From contig NZ_JBITTU010000009.1 in assembly GCF_044542075.1 (NCBI RefSeq), positions 91,919 to 155,918 on the forward strand: a stretch of 64,000 nt of DNA, read 5' to 3'. Positions 54,310 through 63,431 of this stretch are shown piece after piece. The position numbers and the translations under genes were made by a program. This stretch comes from Leeuwenhoekiella sp044542075. GTDB lineage: Bacteria > Bacteroidota > Bacteroidia > Flavobacteriales > Flavobacteriaceae. The notes below the pieces were generated by a model. It did not search any database. It was not told the origin of the DNA and saw only the letters and a list, made by a program, of their open reading frames with translations. Every line of letters starts with the position of its first letter. The stretch's first letter is position 1.

Positions 54310-54425
54310 GTATTCAATTTTTGAATCTGTAATTTACAATTTTAATGGGTTTGAGAGCAGGGATGCGAACCTTCGTATTTCTAAGTTTTAATAGTTTGTT
54401 GAGATAAAAGTGTTAACATTCTGCG

Positions 54426-54433
54426 TATTTTTG
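54426..54433 (+). promoter_or_regulatory. -7 box TATTTTTG
   Basis: Matches TAnnTTTG 15 bases before the DUF2807 gene; TTTG/TTG elements at 54395-54401 are 24-27 bases upstream, longer than usual. Confidence 0.4.
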
Positions 54434-54448
54434 AGAAAATAAAAAATT

Positions 54449-55270
54449 ATGAAATTCAAACTACTTATTCTTGCTGTAACTACAATTTTAACCTCGTGTA
54501 GTGCGCAGAATAAAATTAAAGGAGATAAAGACGTAATGTCTATTGTCGGAAAACTGGAATCTGGTATTAACACGGTAGAGATAGGTGAAGGTATTGAGTT
54601 AGAATTGGCACAATCGCCTAACAACAGTTACATTTTAACTACAGATCGCAATCTGGTAAGTGTAATTGATTTCAAAGTAACAGACAGCGTTTTAGTAATA
54701 AAACCTAATATGCGCATTACTAATGCTAAAGAGTTGAAAGTTTATTTGAAGCTAGACAACCCACAACATATTATTCTTAAGAAGGATGCCGAATTTAAGT
54801 CTCCGGGGCTACTTGAAGTTCCTGATTTTACGTTAATCGCATACGATGCTTCAAGGTTTGAATTTAAACTGAATAGCGATAAAACTATGTTCAACTTAAT
54901 GGATAACGCCGGCGGTGATTGCAGATTAAATGCTAAAAATTTCACTTTAAAAATGACAGATCGTACTGATCTTAAAGGGGATTATAACACTACCGAAAGT
55001 ACCTTTACACTTGATGAAAATGCAGAGTTTTCGCCAAGAGGAAAAACAAGTACGTTACAATTAACTTCATCAGGAAAATCAAATTATAAAGGTTCGCGAT
55101 TTGAATCTAAAGACGGGTATGTGACTTTAAGTGGTCGCACTTCTACTGAAGTGTATGCTTCAGATAACTTAAAAGTATTTGCTCAGGATAAAGCTTCTGT
55201 AAAGGTATATGGCAAAGGTGATATTAAGACCGAAGCTTTAAAAGATGATGCCTCTATAGAAAAGAAATAA
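54449..55270 (+). CDS. DUF2807 (GIN) domain lipoprotein, auto-transporter-adhesin-head-like
   Basis: 273 residues. Lipobox TSC (Cys16). The mature part has alternating short strands (IDFKVTDSVLVIKPNM, LTSSGKSNYKGSRFE, LSGRTSTEVYASDNLKVFAQDKASVKVYGKGDI) of a right-handed beta-helix, which is the GIN/DUF2807 fold. Such proteins sit on the surface or periplasm of Bacteroidetes; role unknown. Ends just upstream of the tmRNA promoter. Confidence 0.83.
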   Translation: MKFKLLILAVTTILTSCSAQNKIKGDKDVMSIVGKLESGINTVEIGEGIELELAQSPNNSYILTTDRNLVSVIDFKVTDSVLVIKPNMRITNAKELKVYLKLDNPQHIILKKDAEFKSPGLLEVPDFTLIAYDASRFEFKLNSDKTMFNLMDNAGGDCRLNAKNFTLKMTDRTDLKGDYNTTESTFTLDENAEFSPRGKTSTLQLTSSGKSNYKGSRFESKDGYVTLSGRTSTEVYASDNLKVFAQDKASVKVYGKGDIKTEALKDDASIEKK

Positions 55271-55288
55271 AACAATAATCCTTGATAG

Positions 55289-55318
55289 TTTGAATGCCGA
55301 AGAACTTTAGTATCTTTG
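55289..55318 (+). promoter_or_regulatory. Promoter of ssrA
   Basis: -33 TTTG at 55289-55292 and -7 TATCTTTG at 55311-55318, 18 bases apart. The mature tmRNA begins 33 bases after the box, so a leader is processed. Confidence 0.8.
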
Positions 55319-55351
55319 CAGCCCTCAAATTATCGAGGATATTTTAGAAAT

Positions 55352-55750
55352 GGGGTCGATTTGGTTTTGACAGCGGGTCTAATTGAGTAGTAAGCACGCC
55401 GAGCGCTGGGACACAAGCTCGTAAATCTCATGTTTCACACTTTTTAAACGGCGAGAATAACTACGCCATGGCTGCATAATCCGAATCACAGTAGGATTTA
55501 CTTAATCTCATACAAGGTATGAGACCATGATACCTCTGAAAAGCCTTGGTTTACGGCGTTTCGCTTAGAGGTACCGAAAAAGTAAACATAGCTATCGCAG
55601 GGTCTTGATGTGGTAGTGAAACTTAATCGAGAATAAGGTATTGCTTGGTAGTTGCCGACCGGGTACTATTCGAAAAACAATTGGCAAATAAGCGCGTAGA
55701 AAGCTATTGAGTTGCCTGTTTGCACGGCGGTTCGAACCCGCCCGACTCCA
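55352..55750 (+). ncRNA. ssrA: tmRNA (ssrA)
   Basis: Starts GGGGTCGATTTGGTTTTGAC and ends CGGTTCGAACCCGCCCGACTCCA, which form the tRNA-like domain with GGGGUCG pairing to CGACUCC. The tag frame is GGC GAG AAT AAC TAC GCC ATG GCT GCA TAA (55450-55479), encoding GENNYAMAA, near the Bacteroidetes GENNYALAA. It rescues stalled ribosomes with SmpB. The 3' end is the integration site of the following island. Confidence 0.96.
55729..55750 (+). other. Putative attachment site (tmRNA 3' end)
   Basis: The last 22 bases of ssrA (GGTTCGAACCCG...GACTCCA) are the usual integrase crossover region; an integrase gene in the same orientation follows by 290 bases. The second copy expected at the far island end is not in the window. 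Confidence 0.55.
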
Positions 55751-55773
55751 CTTTTTGAGTTTCAAACTCATTT

Positions 55774-55808
55774 AAAAACCCTGTAAATCATTGATTTACA
55801 GGGTTTTT
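55774..55808 (+). terminator. Terminator after ssrA
   Basis: Perfect 17-base arms AAAAACCCTGTAAATCA and TGATTTACAGGGTTTTT around a single base, with a second small hairpin GAGTTTCAAACTC before it. Confidence 0.88.
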
Positions 55809-56038
55809 AATTTTATTCAATATCATTTAATATCAATTAAAAGTAAAAAAAACGGGACCCTTTGGGGAGGTCGCGCCGTTATTGGGCTCAGGGGGTCTCG
55901 ACAAGCCCGTAACACGCTATTTTTAAATATATTACAAAAGTTAAAGTTTTTTGACCCTAAAAAATCATTTACTAATTTGACTTCAAAGTTCATATCCAAC
56001 CTACCACGAAGGTTCGGGAGTTACATAAAATTGGAGTC
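55809..56038 (+). other. Leader region of the integrase with GC-rich segment and possible small frame
   Basis: A GC-rich stretch (about 55851-55909; GGGACCCTTTGGGGAGG, GGGCTCAGGGGGTCTCGAC) stands out from the AT-rich surroundings and holds a small inverted repeat GGGCT/AGCCC. A TTG-started frame 55791-56042 (83 codons) ends ATGA overlapping the integrase start; its product would be very basic. It may be a leader or a coupled small protein, or be non-coding. Confidence 0.35.
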
Positions 56039-57283
56039 ATGAAAAATAATTATTACGCATTATTTCATCTTATTAAAAGGAAGGTTAATAAAAGAGGTTT
56101 AGCACCAATATATCTTAGATTGACTGTTGACGGCGAACGAAAAGAACATAGTATTTCGAGAAGAGTTCACCCTAGAAAATGGAATTCACGTCAGGAAAAA
56201 GCATTGGGAAATAGTCGTGAGGCAGTAGAGATAAATACACATATTAGTAATTTAAGGCATAAACTCAATCAAATACACCAGGCTTTTATTGAGGACGAAA
56301 AACACATTTCTGTCAATTCTCTACTTAAAGAACTAAAAGGAGAAAATCAACAAAATAAATTGACTCTGGAAGTATTTAAAGAACACAATGAGAAAATAGA
56401 TCAATTAATCGGAAAAGATATCTCAGCATCCTCTGCTCAGCGATATTGGACTTGTCATAATCACGTTCAACAATTCATAACCGAAGAATATGGGGAAGAG
56501 GATTATAGGCTTAAAGACATTGACCACAACTTCATTACTAAATTTGAACATTTCCTTAAAACAAAGAGACACTGCAATCACAATTCAGCCTTAAAATATG
56601 TCAACAATTTTAAAAAGATTGTCCGTATTGCTTTAGCCCATAAATGGATAAATCATGATCCTTTTATAAATTACAAAGTCAAATTTGAACCTGTAGAACG
56701 CGAATTCCTCACTCAGGATGAAGTTGATGATCTCTGGGAAAAGGAACTGCATTTTGACAGACTCATTCAGGTGCGGGATATGTTTATTTTTTCCTGCTAT
56801 ACAGGGCTGGCCTATTCTGATGTTGAAAAACTTTCAAAGTCTGATATTACTATAGGCATAGATGGCAGCAAATGGATTCGTATTCACCGCACTAAAACCG
56901 GAACCCGGAGTAGTATTCCCCTCTTACCCGTAGCTGAGCAAATTTTGCAACGCTATGCAGATCATCTGCAGGTTAAAGAGTCTGATCACTTGATACCGGT
57001 ATTCAGCAATCAAAAATCCAACGCCTTTTTAAAGGAAATCGCAATTATGTGTGGCATTTCCAAACCTCTTACTACACACCTAGCACGGCATACTTTTGCT
57101 ACCACCATAACACTTACGAATGGCGTGCCAATCGAAACTGTAAGTAAAATGTTAGGTCATCAATCATTGCGCACAACACAGCACTATGCAAAAATTGTTG
57201 ATCGAAAAATTAGCGATGACATGAATATTTTAAAAGAAAAACTAGCTGCACAAAAGTCAAAAAAGGAATCCAAAACTCAATAG
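56039..57283 (+). CDS. Tyrosine site-specific integrase of the island
   Basis: 414 residues. N-terminal arm-binding and SAM-like domain (YYALFHLIKRKVNKRGLAPIYLRLTVDGERKEHSI, HNSALKYVNNFKKIVRIA) followed by the catalytic domain: FSCYTGLAYSDVEKL (position of Arg I), RTKTGTRSSIPLLP (Lys/Arg), HLARHTFATT (H-x-x-R), KMLGHQSLRTTQHYAKI (nucleophile Tyr). The Arg I position is Ala in TGLAYSDV, as is common for this Bacteroidetes group. Directs integration at ssrA. Confidence 0.93.
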   Translation: MKNNYYALFHLIKRKVNKRGLAPIYLRLTVDGERKEHSISRRVHPRKWNSRQEKALGNSREAVEINTHISNLRHKLNQIHQAFIEDEKHISVNSLLKELKGENQQNKLTLEVFKEHNEKIDQLIGKDISASSAQRYWTCHNHVQQFITEEYGEEDYRLKDIDHNFITKFEHFLKTKRHCNHNSALKYVNNFKKIVRIALAHKWINHDPFINYKVKFEPVEREFLTQDEVDDLWEKELHFDRLIQVRDMFIFSCYTGLAYSDVEKLSKSDITIGIDGSKWIRIHRTKTGTRSSIPLLPVAEQILQRYADHLQVKESDHLIPVFSNQKSNAFLKEIAIMCGISKPLTTHLARHTFATTITLTNGVPIETVSKMLGHQSLRTTQHYAKIVDRKISDDMNILKEKLAAQKSKKESKTQ

Positions 57284-57522
57284 AGCATAACGGTTTCTAA
57301 ACCTTTTTTGTGTTGATCTGGCCACTAGAAGTCGTATATAAATGTTCCTAACTCTGTGAAACCGTTTGACGATGCATCGTATTGAATAATATTTAATAAC
57401 AAAAGAATTCAATCTTTATCAGATAAAACAAAAGAATCTAATTATAATTTATTCTATTTATGAACATTTTGAGAGTAAATGACCAATTTAGTTCATAATA
57501 TTCTCTTATAATAAACTCCATT

Positions 57523-58392
57523 TTACTCCAATCGATTTCTATATTCCGTTGGCGTAGTTCCCAAAACTTTTTTTACATAGCGCGTAAAGAATGACCGACT
57601 CGAAAACATCATTTCATCGGCTATTTCAGATATGTTGAGATTTTTGTTCTGCAAAAAAAGTATAATGCGCTCCTTGGCATAACGCTGAATCCATTCAGAT
57701 GCTGTGACCCCTGAGTTTTGCTTGCAAACAGCATTTAAATATTTAGGAGTAACATTAAGTGATTGAGCATAATAACGCACTTCCCGTTCTTTCATACAGT
57801 TTTCTTCTACTAAATTTACGAAACGCTCATACAAAGACCCGCTTTGCAAGCTGCGCTTCCTGCGCTCATACTCATTAGCAAATGTGTGCCACATTTCAAG
57901 AATGAATAAGCGCATTTGAAGTTTTAATGCCTCCTCATAAAAACGGTGCGTCTTATCCTGATACTTATCATATAACAGTTGAAAATTGCTAAGAACCCGT
58001 TGCTTGTCCTTCTCATCATTCAATTGTTTAACAGGATATTGACGGGAATGTAAGCTGGCATCTATACCCCAATTTTGATCGGGTATATTAGTATTCAAAA
58101 ATTGATTCGCTACTAATAGAACTGTTGCTTTAAACTTCTTTGAAAATTGCAAATCGACCAGTTTACTTTGTGCGAACCAAAATAAAAACTCTCCGCCCTT
58201 ACACTCCATTTTTATATCATTGAATGAAAAGCTAAGCTTACCATGATGACAAAATAAATGGGTGTGGTAGTTTTCTTTAAAGTCTTTTGGCAAATCGATT
58301 TCTGTAATTAAATCGAGCATTACAATACGCGGCAAAATTTCTTGAGGGTTATCTTGAGCATTCTTTGCATTATAATAAGTCATATTTGACAT
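57523..58392 (-). CDS. AraC-family transcriptional regulator
   Basis: 289 residues. The C-terminal two-helix-turn-helix region is complete: YYAQSLNVTPKYLNAVCKQNSGVTASEWI, then ISEIADEMMFSSRSFFTRYVKKVLGTTPTEYRN. The N-terminal ~160 residues form a cupin-like sensing domain (HLFCHHGKLSFSFNDIKMECKGGEFLFW). It is divergent from the acetyltransferase/oxidase operon with 72 bases between, so local control of that operon is likely. Confidence 0.9.
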   Translation of the reverse strand: MSNMTYYNAKNAQDNPQEILPRIVMLDLITEIDLPKDFKENYHTHLFCHHGKLSFSFNDIKMECKGGEFLFWFAQSKLVDLQFSKKFKATVLLVANQFLNTNIPDQNWGIDASLHSRQYPVKQLNDEKDKQRVLSNFQLLYDKYQDKTHRFYEEALKLQMRLFILEMWHTFANEYERRKRSLQSGSLYERFVNLVEENCMKEREVRYYAQSLNVTPKYLNAVCKQNSGVTASEWIQRYAKERIILFLQNKNLNISEIADEMMFSSRSFFTRYVKKVLGTTPTEYRNRLE

Positions 58393-58464
58393 TTAAAACG
58401 TAATTAGTGTAACAAATGTAATACTTCTGTTCTTTAATTTTAATGACTACTGAAAATTCAAGTA

Positions 58465-59025
58465 ATGGAAAAGAAAAGCGTATTTGAAAGATTAATAAAT
58501 GGCGAAATTATTAAGCCCAATGACCCTGATGCCTATAAGCTGCGCGAAGCTTCATACAACACTAAAAAATTACTTGTAAAGATGAACAGCGCAACAGATC
58601 CAAAAGAAATAAGGGATTTATTGAGCCAAATTACAGAAACCGAAATAGATGAAACCGTAGCTGTTTTTACTCCGCTATATATCAATTATGGGAAAAATAC
58701 CAAAATTGGTAATAAGGTATTTATCAATTTTGACTGTGTGTTTTTAGACTTAGGAGGAATAACTATCGAAGAAGGTGTACTCCTGGCTCCCAAAGTCAGT
58801 TTACTAACTGAAGGACACCCCCTTTCTCCCAGCGAAAGGCATGCGCTGGTTCCAAAACCCATTTACATTAAAAAAAATGCGTGGATAGGAGCTAACGCAA
58901 CCATTTTACAGGGTGTAACCATTGGGGAAAATTCCGTTGTGGCAGCAGGTTCGGTTGTCTCCAAAGATGTTCCCGACAATGTCATTGTAGGAGGCACACC
59001 CGCAAAAATTATTAAAAAAATTTAA
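58465..59025 (+). CDS. Hexapeptide-repeat sugar O-acetyltransferase (maltose/galactoside acetyltransferase-like)
   Basis: 186 residues. The N-terminal helical tail (FERLINGEIIKPNDPDAYKLREASYNTKKLL) matches the Mac domain of maltose/galactoside acetyltransferases. Left-handed beta-helix repeats (IGNKVFINFDCVFLDLGGITIEEGVLLAPKV) and the catalytic His in TEGHPLSP are present; the end VVGGTPAKIIKKI is standard. First gene of an operon with one base to the cupin gene. A role in acetylating an aldehyde-derived or aromatic alcohol is only a guess. Confidence 0.88.
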   Translation: MEKKSVFERLINGEIIKPNDPDAYKLREASYNTKKLLVKMNSATDPKEIRDLLSQITETEIDETVAVFTPLYINYGKNTKIGNKVFINFDCVFLDLGGITIEEGVLLAPKVSLLTEGHPLSPSERHALVPKPIYIKKNAWIGANATILQGVTIGENSVVAAGSVVSKDVPDNVIVGGTPAKIIKKI

Positions 59026-59026
59026 A

Positions 59027-59518
59027 ATGAAAAAAATAACATTTATCGTATCTGTCCTAGCATTAGTGATGGCTCAAGGTTGTAATACCAAAGTGGAAAA
59101 ACAAGAAAAAGTGGAAACTAATCAAAATGAAGAATCAATTTTCCCAAAAGGGGAACGAGGTTCTGCAACTAATTTTACGGGTAATGCCCATAACTATAAT
59201 TTAGTTGAAAATGATTCCATATATAATACACTTGCCGGAAATGTGTATTTCGAAAAAAGTGCCCGATCAAATTGGCATTCGCATCCCAGTGGTCAAATTC
59301 TCATTATACTAGATGGTGAAGGCTACCATCAACTGGAAGGGCAGCCTAAACAACTCATGAAAAAGGGAGATGTGATTAAGTGTCCTCCTAATACAAGGCA
59401 CTGGCACGGTGCAACCGAAAGTAGCAGCCTTACCCAAATGTATATTTTGCCAAAAACTGAGAATGGAGTTGTTACCTGGCTTGAACCCGTAACTGAGGAA
59501 ACCTATAGTGCTAAATAA
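59027..59518 (+). CDS. Cupin-domain lipoprotein
   Basis: 163 residues. Lipobox QGC at Cys19, Lys/Glu-rich linker, then one cupin domain: SNWHSHPSGQILIILDGEGYHQ (two His and Glu/Gln metal site), KKGDVIKCPPNTRHWHGATE. Relatives annotated as cupin/carboxymuconolactone decarboxylase-like mandelonitrile lyase type. It is in the periplasm or on the surface and shares the operon with the oxidase. Confidence 0.87.
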   Translation: MKKITFIVSVLALVMAQGCNTKVEKQEKVETNQNEESIFPKGERGSATNFTGNAHNYNLVENDSIYNTLAGNVYFEKSARSNWHSHPSGQILIILDGEGYHQLEGQPKQLMKKGDVIKCPPNTRHWHGATESSSLTQMYILPKTENGVVTWLEPVTEETYSAK

Positions 59519-59580
59519 ATCTGCAGTTGATTTAGCAAAATGAACTATTTATTAATTTATTGCTTCATAATAATATACAG

Positions 59581-60252
59581 ATGAAAAAGAAATATACCAT
59601 ATCACGAAGAGAAATGATTGTGGGTACGACTGCCGCAATTTCTTACGGATTGACGGCTACATCGATGAAAACCTTAGAATCAATACCGGAAAATCAGATC
59701 GTGCCGGGAAAATTGGATGTTTCTGTTCTTGAGAGTCCGTTTTTTAATGAGGTACGATTTAAAGTAAATGGAAAAACAAAAACCGTTGCGGTAGATAACC
59801 GTACAACCCTACTCGATGCTTTACGCGAAAATTTGGCCATTACAGGTACAAAAAAAGGCTGTGATCATGGTCAGTGCGGGGCGTGTACGGTACTGGTAAA
59901 TGGCACACGTATCAACTCTTGCCTCTCACTTGCATTGCAACATGAGGGGGACGAGGTGACTACCATTGAAGGTCTGGGTAAACCCTCGCGATTACACCCA
60001 ATGCAAGCCGCATTTGTAGAGCACGATGGTTACCAATGTGGATATTGTACTCCGGGACAGATTTGTTCGGCAGTAGCCACACTTCAAGAAATAGAGAACG
60101 ATATACCAAGTCACGTAACCGAAGACTTAAATGCAAAAGCTTCATTTTCTGAGGAAGAAATAAAAGAGCGCATGAGTGGAAATATTTGTCGTTGCGGGGC
60201 CTACGCCAATATTTTTGATGCTATTGAAGAGGTAGCGAAATCTAAAATTTAA
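59581..60252 (+). CDS. Xanthine-dehydrogenase-family [2Fe-2S] subunit with Tat signal (PaoA/YagT-like)
   Basis: 223 residues from ATG 59581; a TTG at 59560 gives a worse start. The N-terminus KKYTISRREMIVGTT is a twin-arginine signal (SRREM), so the complex is exported folded. Two [2Fe-2S] sites: C94, C99, C102, C114 (CDHGQCGACTVL, INSC) and C153, C156, C203, C205 (CGYCTPGQ, CRCGAY). Passes electrons from the molybdenum subunit. Next gene follows after 20 bases. Confidence 0.94.
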   Translation: MKKKYTISRREMIVGTTAAISYGLTATSMKTLESIPENQIVPGKLDVSVLESPFFNEVRFKVNGKTKTVAVDNRTTLLDALRENLAITGTKKGCDHGQCGACTVLVNGTRINSCLSLALQHEGDEVTTIEGLGKPSRLHPMQAAFVEHDGYQCGYCTPGQICSAVATLQEIENDIPSHVTEDLNAKASFSEEEIKERMSGNICRCGAYANIFDAIEEVAKSKI

Positions 60253-60272
60253 TCCCAGAAACATAAATAGCG

Positions 60273-61223
60273 ATGAAAGAGTTCACATACGAGCGAGTCA
60301 CTTCAATCGAAGATGCTGTACGAGCCGCTTCAAAACATACGAATGCAAAATATCTGGCTGGTGGTACCAATCTGTTGGATTTGATGAAGCTGCAAATTGA
60401 AACACCAGCTCATATCATTGATATCAGTAGAATTGGTTTAGATCAAATTACCCCAACTGCAGAAGGTGGTCTTAAAATTGGGGCTTTGGTAAGCAATACA
60501 AATCTTGCTGCAGATAAACGCGTGCGTAAAGATTATGGGGTTTTATCCCGTGCATTACTCGCTGGCGCTTCCGGCCAACTTCGTAATAAAGCTACTACAG
60601 GTGGAAATCTGCTGCAGCGCACACGCTGTCCCTATTTTTACGATACCAATCAGGCGTGTAATAAACGCAATCCGGGAGAAGGTTGTGCTGCTATTGGTGG
60701 TTTTACACGTGGTCTTGGTGTCATAGGCACAAGTACGGAATGTTTAGCAACGTATCCAAGCGATATGGCGGTTGCTATGGCACTTTTAGATGCACGTGTC
60801 GAGACCTTAAAAACAGATGGCACTGCACGAAGTATTGATTTTAAAGATTTTCATCAGTTACCGGGAGAGACCCCCCAAATTGAAACCAGTTTAACTCCCG
60901 GCGAACTAATTACGAGTGTGATTTTACCACCACCTTTAGGCGGTACGCATTATTACCATAAAGTTCGTGATAGAGCTTCTTATGCTTTTGCATTGATTTC
61001 GGTTGCGGCGGTTCTACAGCAAGACGGTACCGGTAAAATCGCCGTGGGTGGCGTAGCTGCAAAACCCTGGAGTTCTGAAGCTGCCAATCGTCTATTACCT
61101 TCAGGAGCAGCAGCGGTAGCGGCTAAGCTTTTAGAAGGAGCATCACCTACTGAAGAAAATAAATTCAAACTGAAACTGGTAGAGAATACCATCGCTTCAA
61201 TAATAATCCAAAATAAGGCTTAA
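60273..61223 (+). CDS. FAD subunit with [4Fe-4S] insertion (PaoB/YagS-like)
   Basis: 316 residues. FAD-binding: KYLAGGTNLLDLMKL and the segment SGQLRNKATTGGNLLQRT. Four cysteines at 119, 129, 138 and 157 (RTRCP, QACN, GEGCA, TECLATYPSD) match the extra [4Fe-4S] cluster of E. coli PaoB. The ATYPSDMA motif is standard for FAD binding. No signal, so carried by its partner. The next gene starts two bases later. Confidence 0.94.
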   Translation: MKEFTYERVTSIEDAVRAASKHTNAKYLAGGTNLLDLMKLQIETPAHIIDISRIGLDQITPTAEGGLKIGALVSNTNLAADKRVRKDYGVLSRALLAGASGQLRNKATTGGNLLQRTRCPYFYDTNQACNKRNPGEGCAAIGGFTRGLGVIGTSTECLATYPSDMAVAMALLDARVETLKTDGTARSIDFKDFHQLPGETPQIETSLTPGELITSVILPPPLGGTHYYHKVRDRASYAFALISVAAVLQQDGTGKIAVGGVAAKPWSSEAANRLLPSGAAAVAAKLLEGASPTEENKFKLKLVENTIASIIIQNKA

Positions 61224-61224
61224 T

Positions 61225-63414
61225 ATGAAATTTGACACTCCAGCAGGAGCAAACCCCACAGACAAGAAGAAGGTTATAGGTCAACCTGCCAGCCGTATTG
61301 AAGGGCCTTTAAAAACAACAGGGCGTGCAACCTACGCTTATGAATATACTGAAACGGAAAAAAAACCAGCCTACGGATACATTTTAGGCGCAGCCATTGC
61401 TTTAGGTGAAATTGTAAAGATGAATCTGGAAAAAGCAGAAAAAGCAAATGGCGTATTGCATATTGTAACAGCTGAAAATACAGGAGAATTAGATACAGGT
61501 TTGTTTTATGCAGACCGATTTCTGGCAGGGCCAAAAGTTGATCATTATCATCAAGCTGTAGCAATTGTGGTTGCCGAAACGTTTGAACAGGCACGCAGCG
61601 CAGCGGCATTAATTGAAGTTGAGTATAAAAAACAGAAAGGAAGTTTTGATTTAGAAGCCTCCTTAGATTCAGCAAAACCCTTAGAGCCTGCTCCGTTTAC
61701 GCCCCCAACTGAAACACGCCAGGGAGATTTTGAAAAGGCGTTTGAAGAAGCTGCTGTAACTGTAGATCAAACCTATACCACACCAGATCAGTCCCACGCG
61801 ATGATGGAGCCTCACGCTACAATCGCAAAATGGAATGGGGATAAATTAACGTGCTGGTGTACGATTCAACAAATCAACTGGGGAGTACGGGATCTCGCTA
61901 ACATTCTAAAAATCCCTGCTGAAAACATTCGTTTAATTTCAGCGTATATAGGTGGAGGTTTTGGAGGAAAAGGTACTGTGCTATCCGACCTTGTTGCAGC
62001 TTCTCTTGCAGCCCGTGCTATCGATAGACCTGTAAAGCTCACCTTACAACGCCCCCTAATATTTAACAATACCACACACCGCCCTGCAACTATTCAGAAG
62101 ATAAAGTTAGGAGCGACCACTGAGGGAATATTGACCGCTATTGGTCATGAAAGTTGGTCGGGGAATATTCCCGGTGGAAGAACGGAATCTGCCACCACTC
62201 CTACTCGCATCTTATATGCTGGGTCAAACAGGCTTACGCGTCTTCGCCTTTCTGAATTGAATTTAGGTGAAGGAAACGCAATGCGCGCACCGGGCGAAGC
62301 CCCCGGAATGATGGCTCTTGAAATTGCGATGGACGAACTGGCAGAAAAATTAGATATAGATCCGGTTGCTTTGCGTATTAAAAATGATACTCAGGTAGAT
62401 CCTGAAAATCCGGAAATACCATTTTCTACCCGAAAGTTAGTAGAATGTTTAGAAAAGGGTGCTGAGGCCTTTGGCTGGAATAAACGCAACCCAAATCCGG
62501 GTCAGGTTAAGGATGGGCAATGGTTACTAGGAATGGGAATGGCATCTGCAACACGCGGAGCACCAATTACTAAATCTGCCGCACGGGTTACGTTAGAGCG
62601 TGATGGCTCTATACTGGTTCAAACCGATATGACTGATCTTGGTACCGGAAGCTATACCATCATAGCGCAGACAGCCGCAGAAATGATGGGCGTCCCTTTA
62701 GAAAGCGTAACTGTAAAGTTAGGGGATTCTTTATTTCCGGAATCTTCCGGTTCCGGAGGACAATGGGGTGCTGCTTCTGCAACATCTGGGGTTTATGCGG
62801 CTTGTGTAAAACTGAGGGAGCAAGTAGCTCAACAACTTGGTTTTGATGCTGATAAGGCAAATTTTGAAGATTCTAAAATAAAAGTAGGAAGTAAAACATA
62901 TTCCCTAAAAAAAGCAGCCCGTAAAGGAAAGCTCGTAGCTGAAGATACGATGACCTATGGTAATCTGTCAAAAGAATATGCTCAGGATACCTTTGGCGCT
63001 CATTTTGTAGAAGTGGCTGTACACGCATATACCAAAGAAATTAGGGTAAAGAGAATGTTGGCGGCATGCCATGCCGGTAGGATTTTAAACCCAAAAGCGG
63101 CGCGCAGTCAGGTAATAGGTGCAATGACTTGGGGCGTAGGATCGGCCTTAATGGAGGATTTGGTAGTAGATACCCGATTGGGCTATTTTGTAAACCACGA
63201 TCTGGCCGGGTATGAAGTTCCGGTTCACGCTGATATTCCACGTCAGGAGGTAATTTTAGTTGAAGATGAAGACATCACAATGTCTCCTATGAAATCTAAG
63301 GGAATAGGAGAATTGGGCCTTTGTGGAGTTGCTGCTGCAATAGCTAACGCGATTTACAACGCCACCGGCACACGAGTACGGGATTATCCCATTACCGGAG
63401 ATAAGCTTTTGTAA
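61225..63414 (+). CDS. Molybdopterin-binding subunit of aldehyde/xanthine-dehydrogenase-family enzyme (PaoC/YagR-like)
   Basis: 729 residues. GGGFGGKG and MMEPHATIAKW are cofactor-binding regions; EGNAMRAPGEAPGMMA and the catalytic Glu in KGIGELGLCGVAAA (near residue 695) are present; TDLGTGSYTIIAQTAAEMMG binds the molybdenum cofactor. This branch includes periplasmic PaoABC, which oxidises a range of aromatic aldehydes. Its dedicated chaperone (PaoD-like) is not seen in the window. Next gene follows after 17 bases. Confidence 0.94.
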   Translation: MKFDTPAGANPTDKKKVIGQPASRIEGPLKTTGRATYAYEYTETEKKPAYGYILGAAIALGEIVKMNLEKAEKANGVLHIVTAENTGELDTGLFYADRFLAGPKVDHYHQAVAIVVAETFEQARSAAALIEVEYKKQKGSFDLEASLDSAKPLEPAPFTPPTETRQGDFEKAFEEAAVTVDQTYTTPDQSHAMMEPHATIAKWNGDKLTCWCTIQQINWGVRDLANILKIPAENIRLISAYIGGGFGGKGTVLSDLVAASLAARAIDRPVKLTLQRPLIFNNTTHRPATIQKIKLGATTEGILTAIGHESWSGNIPGGRTESATTPTRILYAGSNRLTRLRLSELNLGEGNAMRAPGEAPGMMALEIAMDELAEKLDIDPVALRIKNDTQVDPENPEIPFSTRKLVECLEKGAEAFGWNKRNPNPGQVKDGQWLLGMGMASATRGAPITKSAARVTLERDGSILVQTDMTDLGTGSYTIIAQTAAEMMGVPLESVTVKLGDSLFPESSGSGGQWGAASATSGVYAACVKLREQVAQQLGFDADKANFEDSKIKVGSKTYSLKKAARKGKLVAEDTMTYGNLSKEYAQDTFGAHFVEVAVHAYTKEIRVKRMLAACHAGRILNPKAARSQVIGAMTWGVGSALMEDLVVDTRLGYFVNHDLAGYEVPVHADIPRQEVILVEDEDITMSPMKSKGIGELGLCGVAAAIANAIYNATGTRVRDYPITGDKLL

Positions 63415-63431
63415 TTAAAAATAGTCAACTT

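Noticed and set aside
54348..54380. tRNA-like 3' fragment (rc GGTTCGCATCCCTGCTCTCA)
   Set aside because: The T-stem does not pair properly and no D or anticodon arm exists upstream; treated as chance or a very old remnant.
63041..63241. Minus-strand frames within the molybdopterin subunit gene
   Set aside because: Shadows of a strongly conserved enzyme frame on the plus strand.
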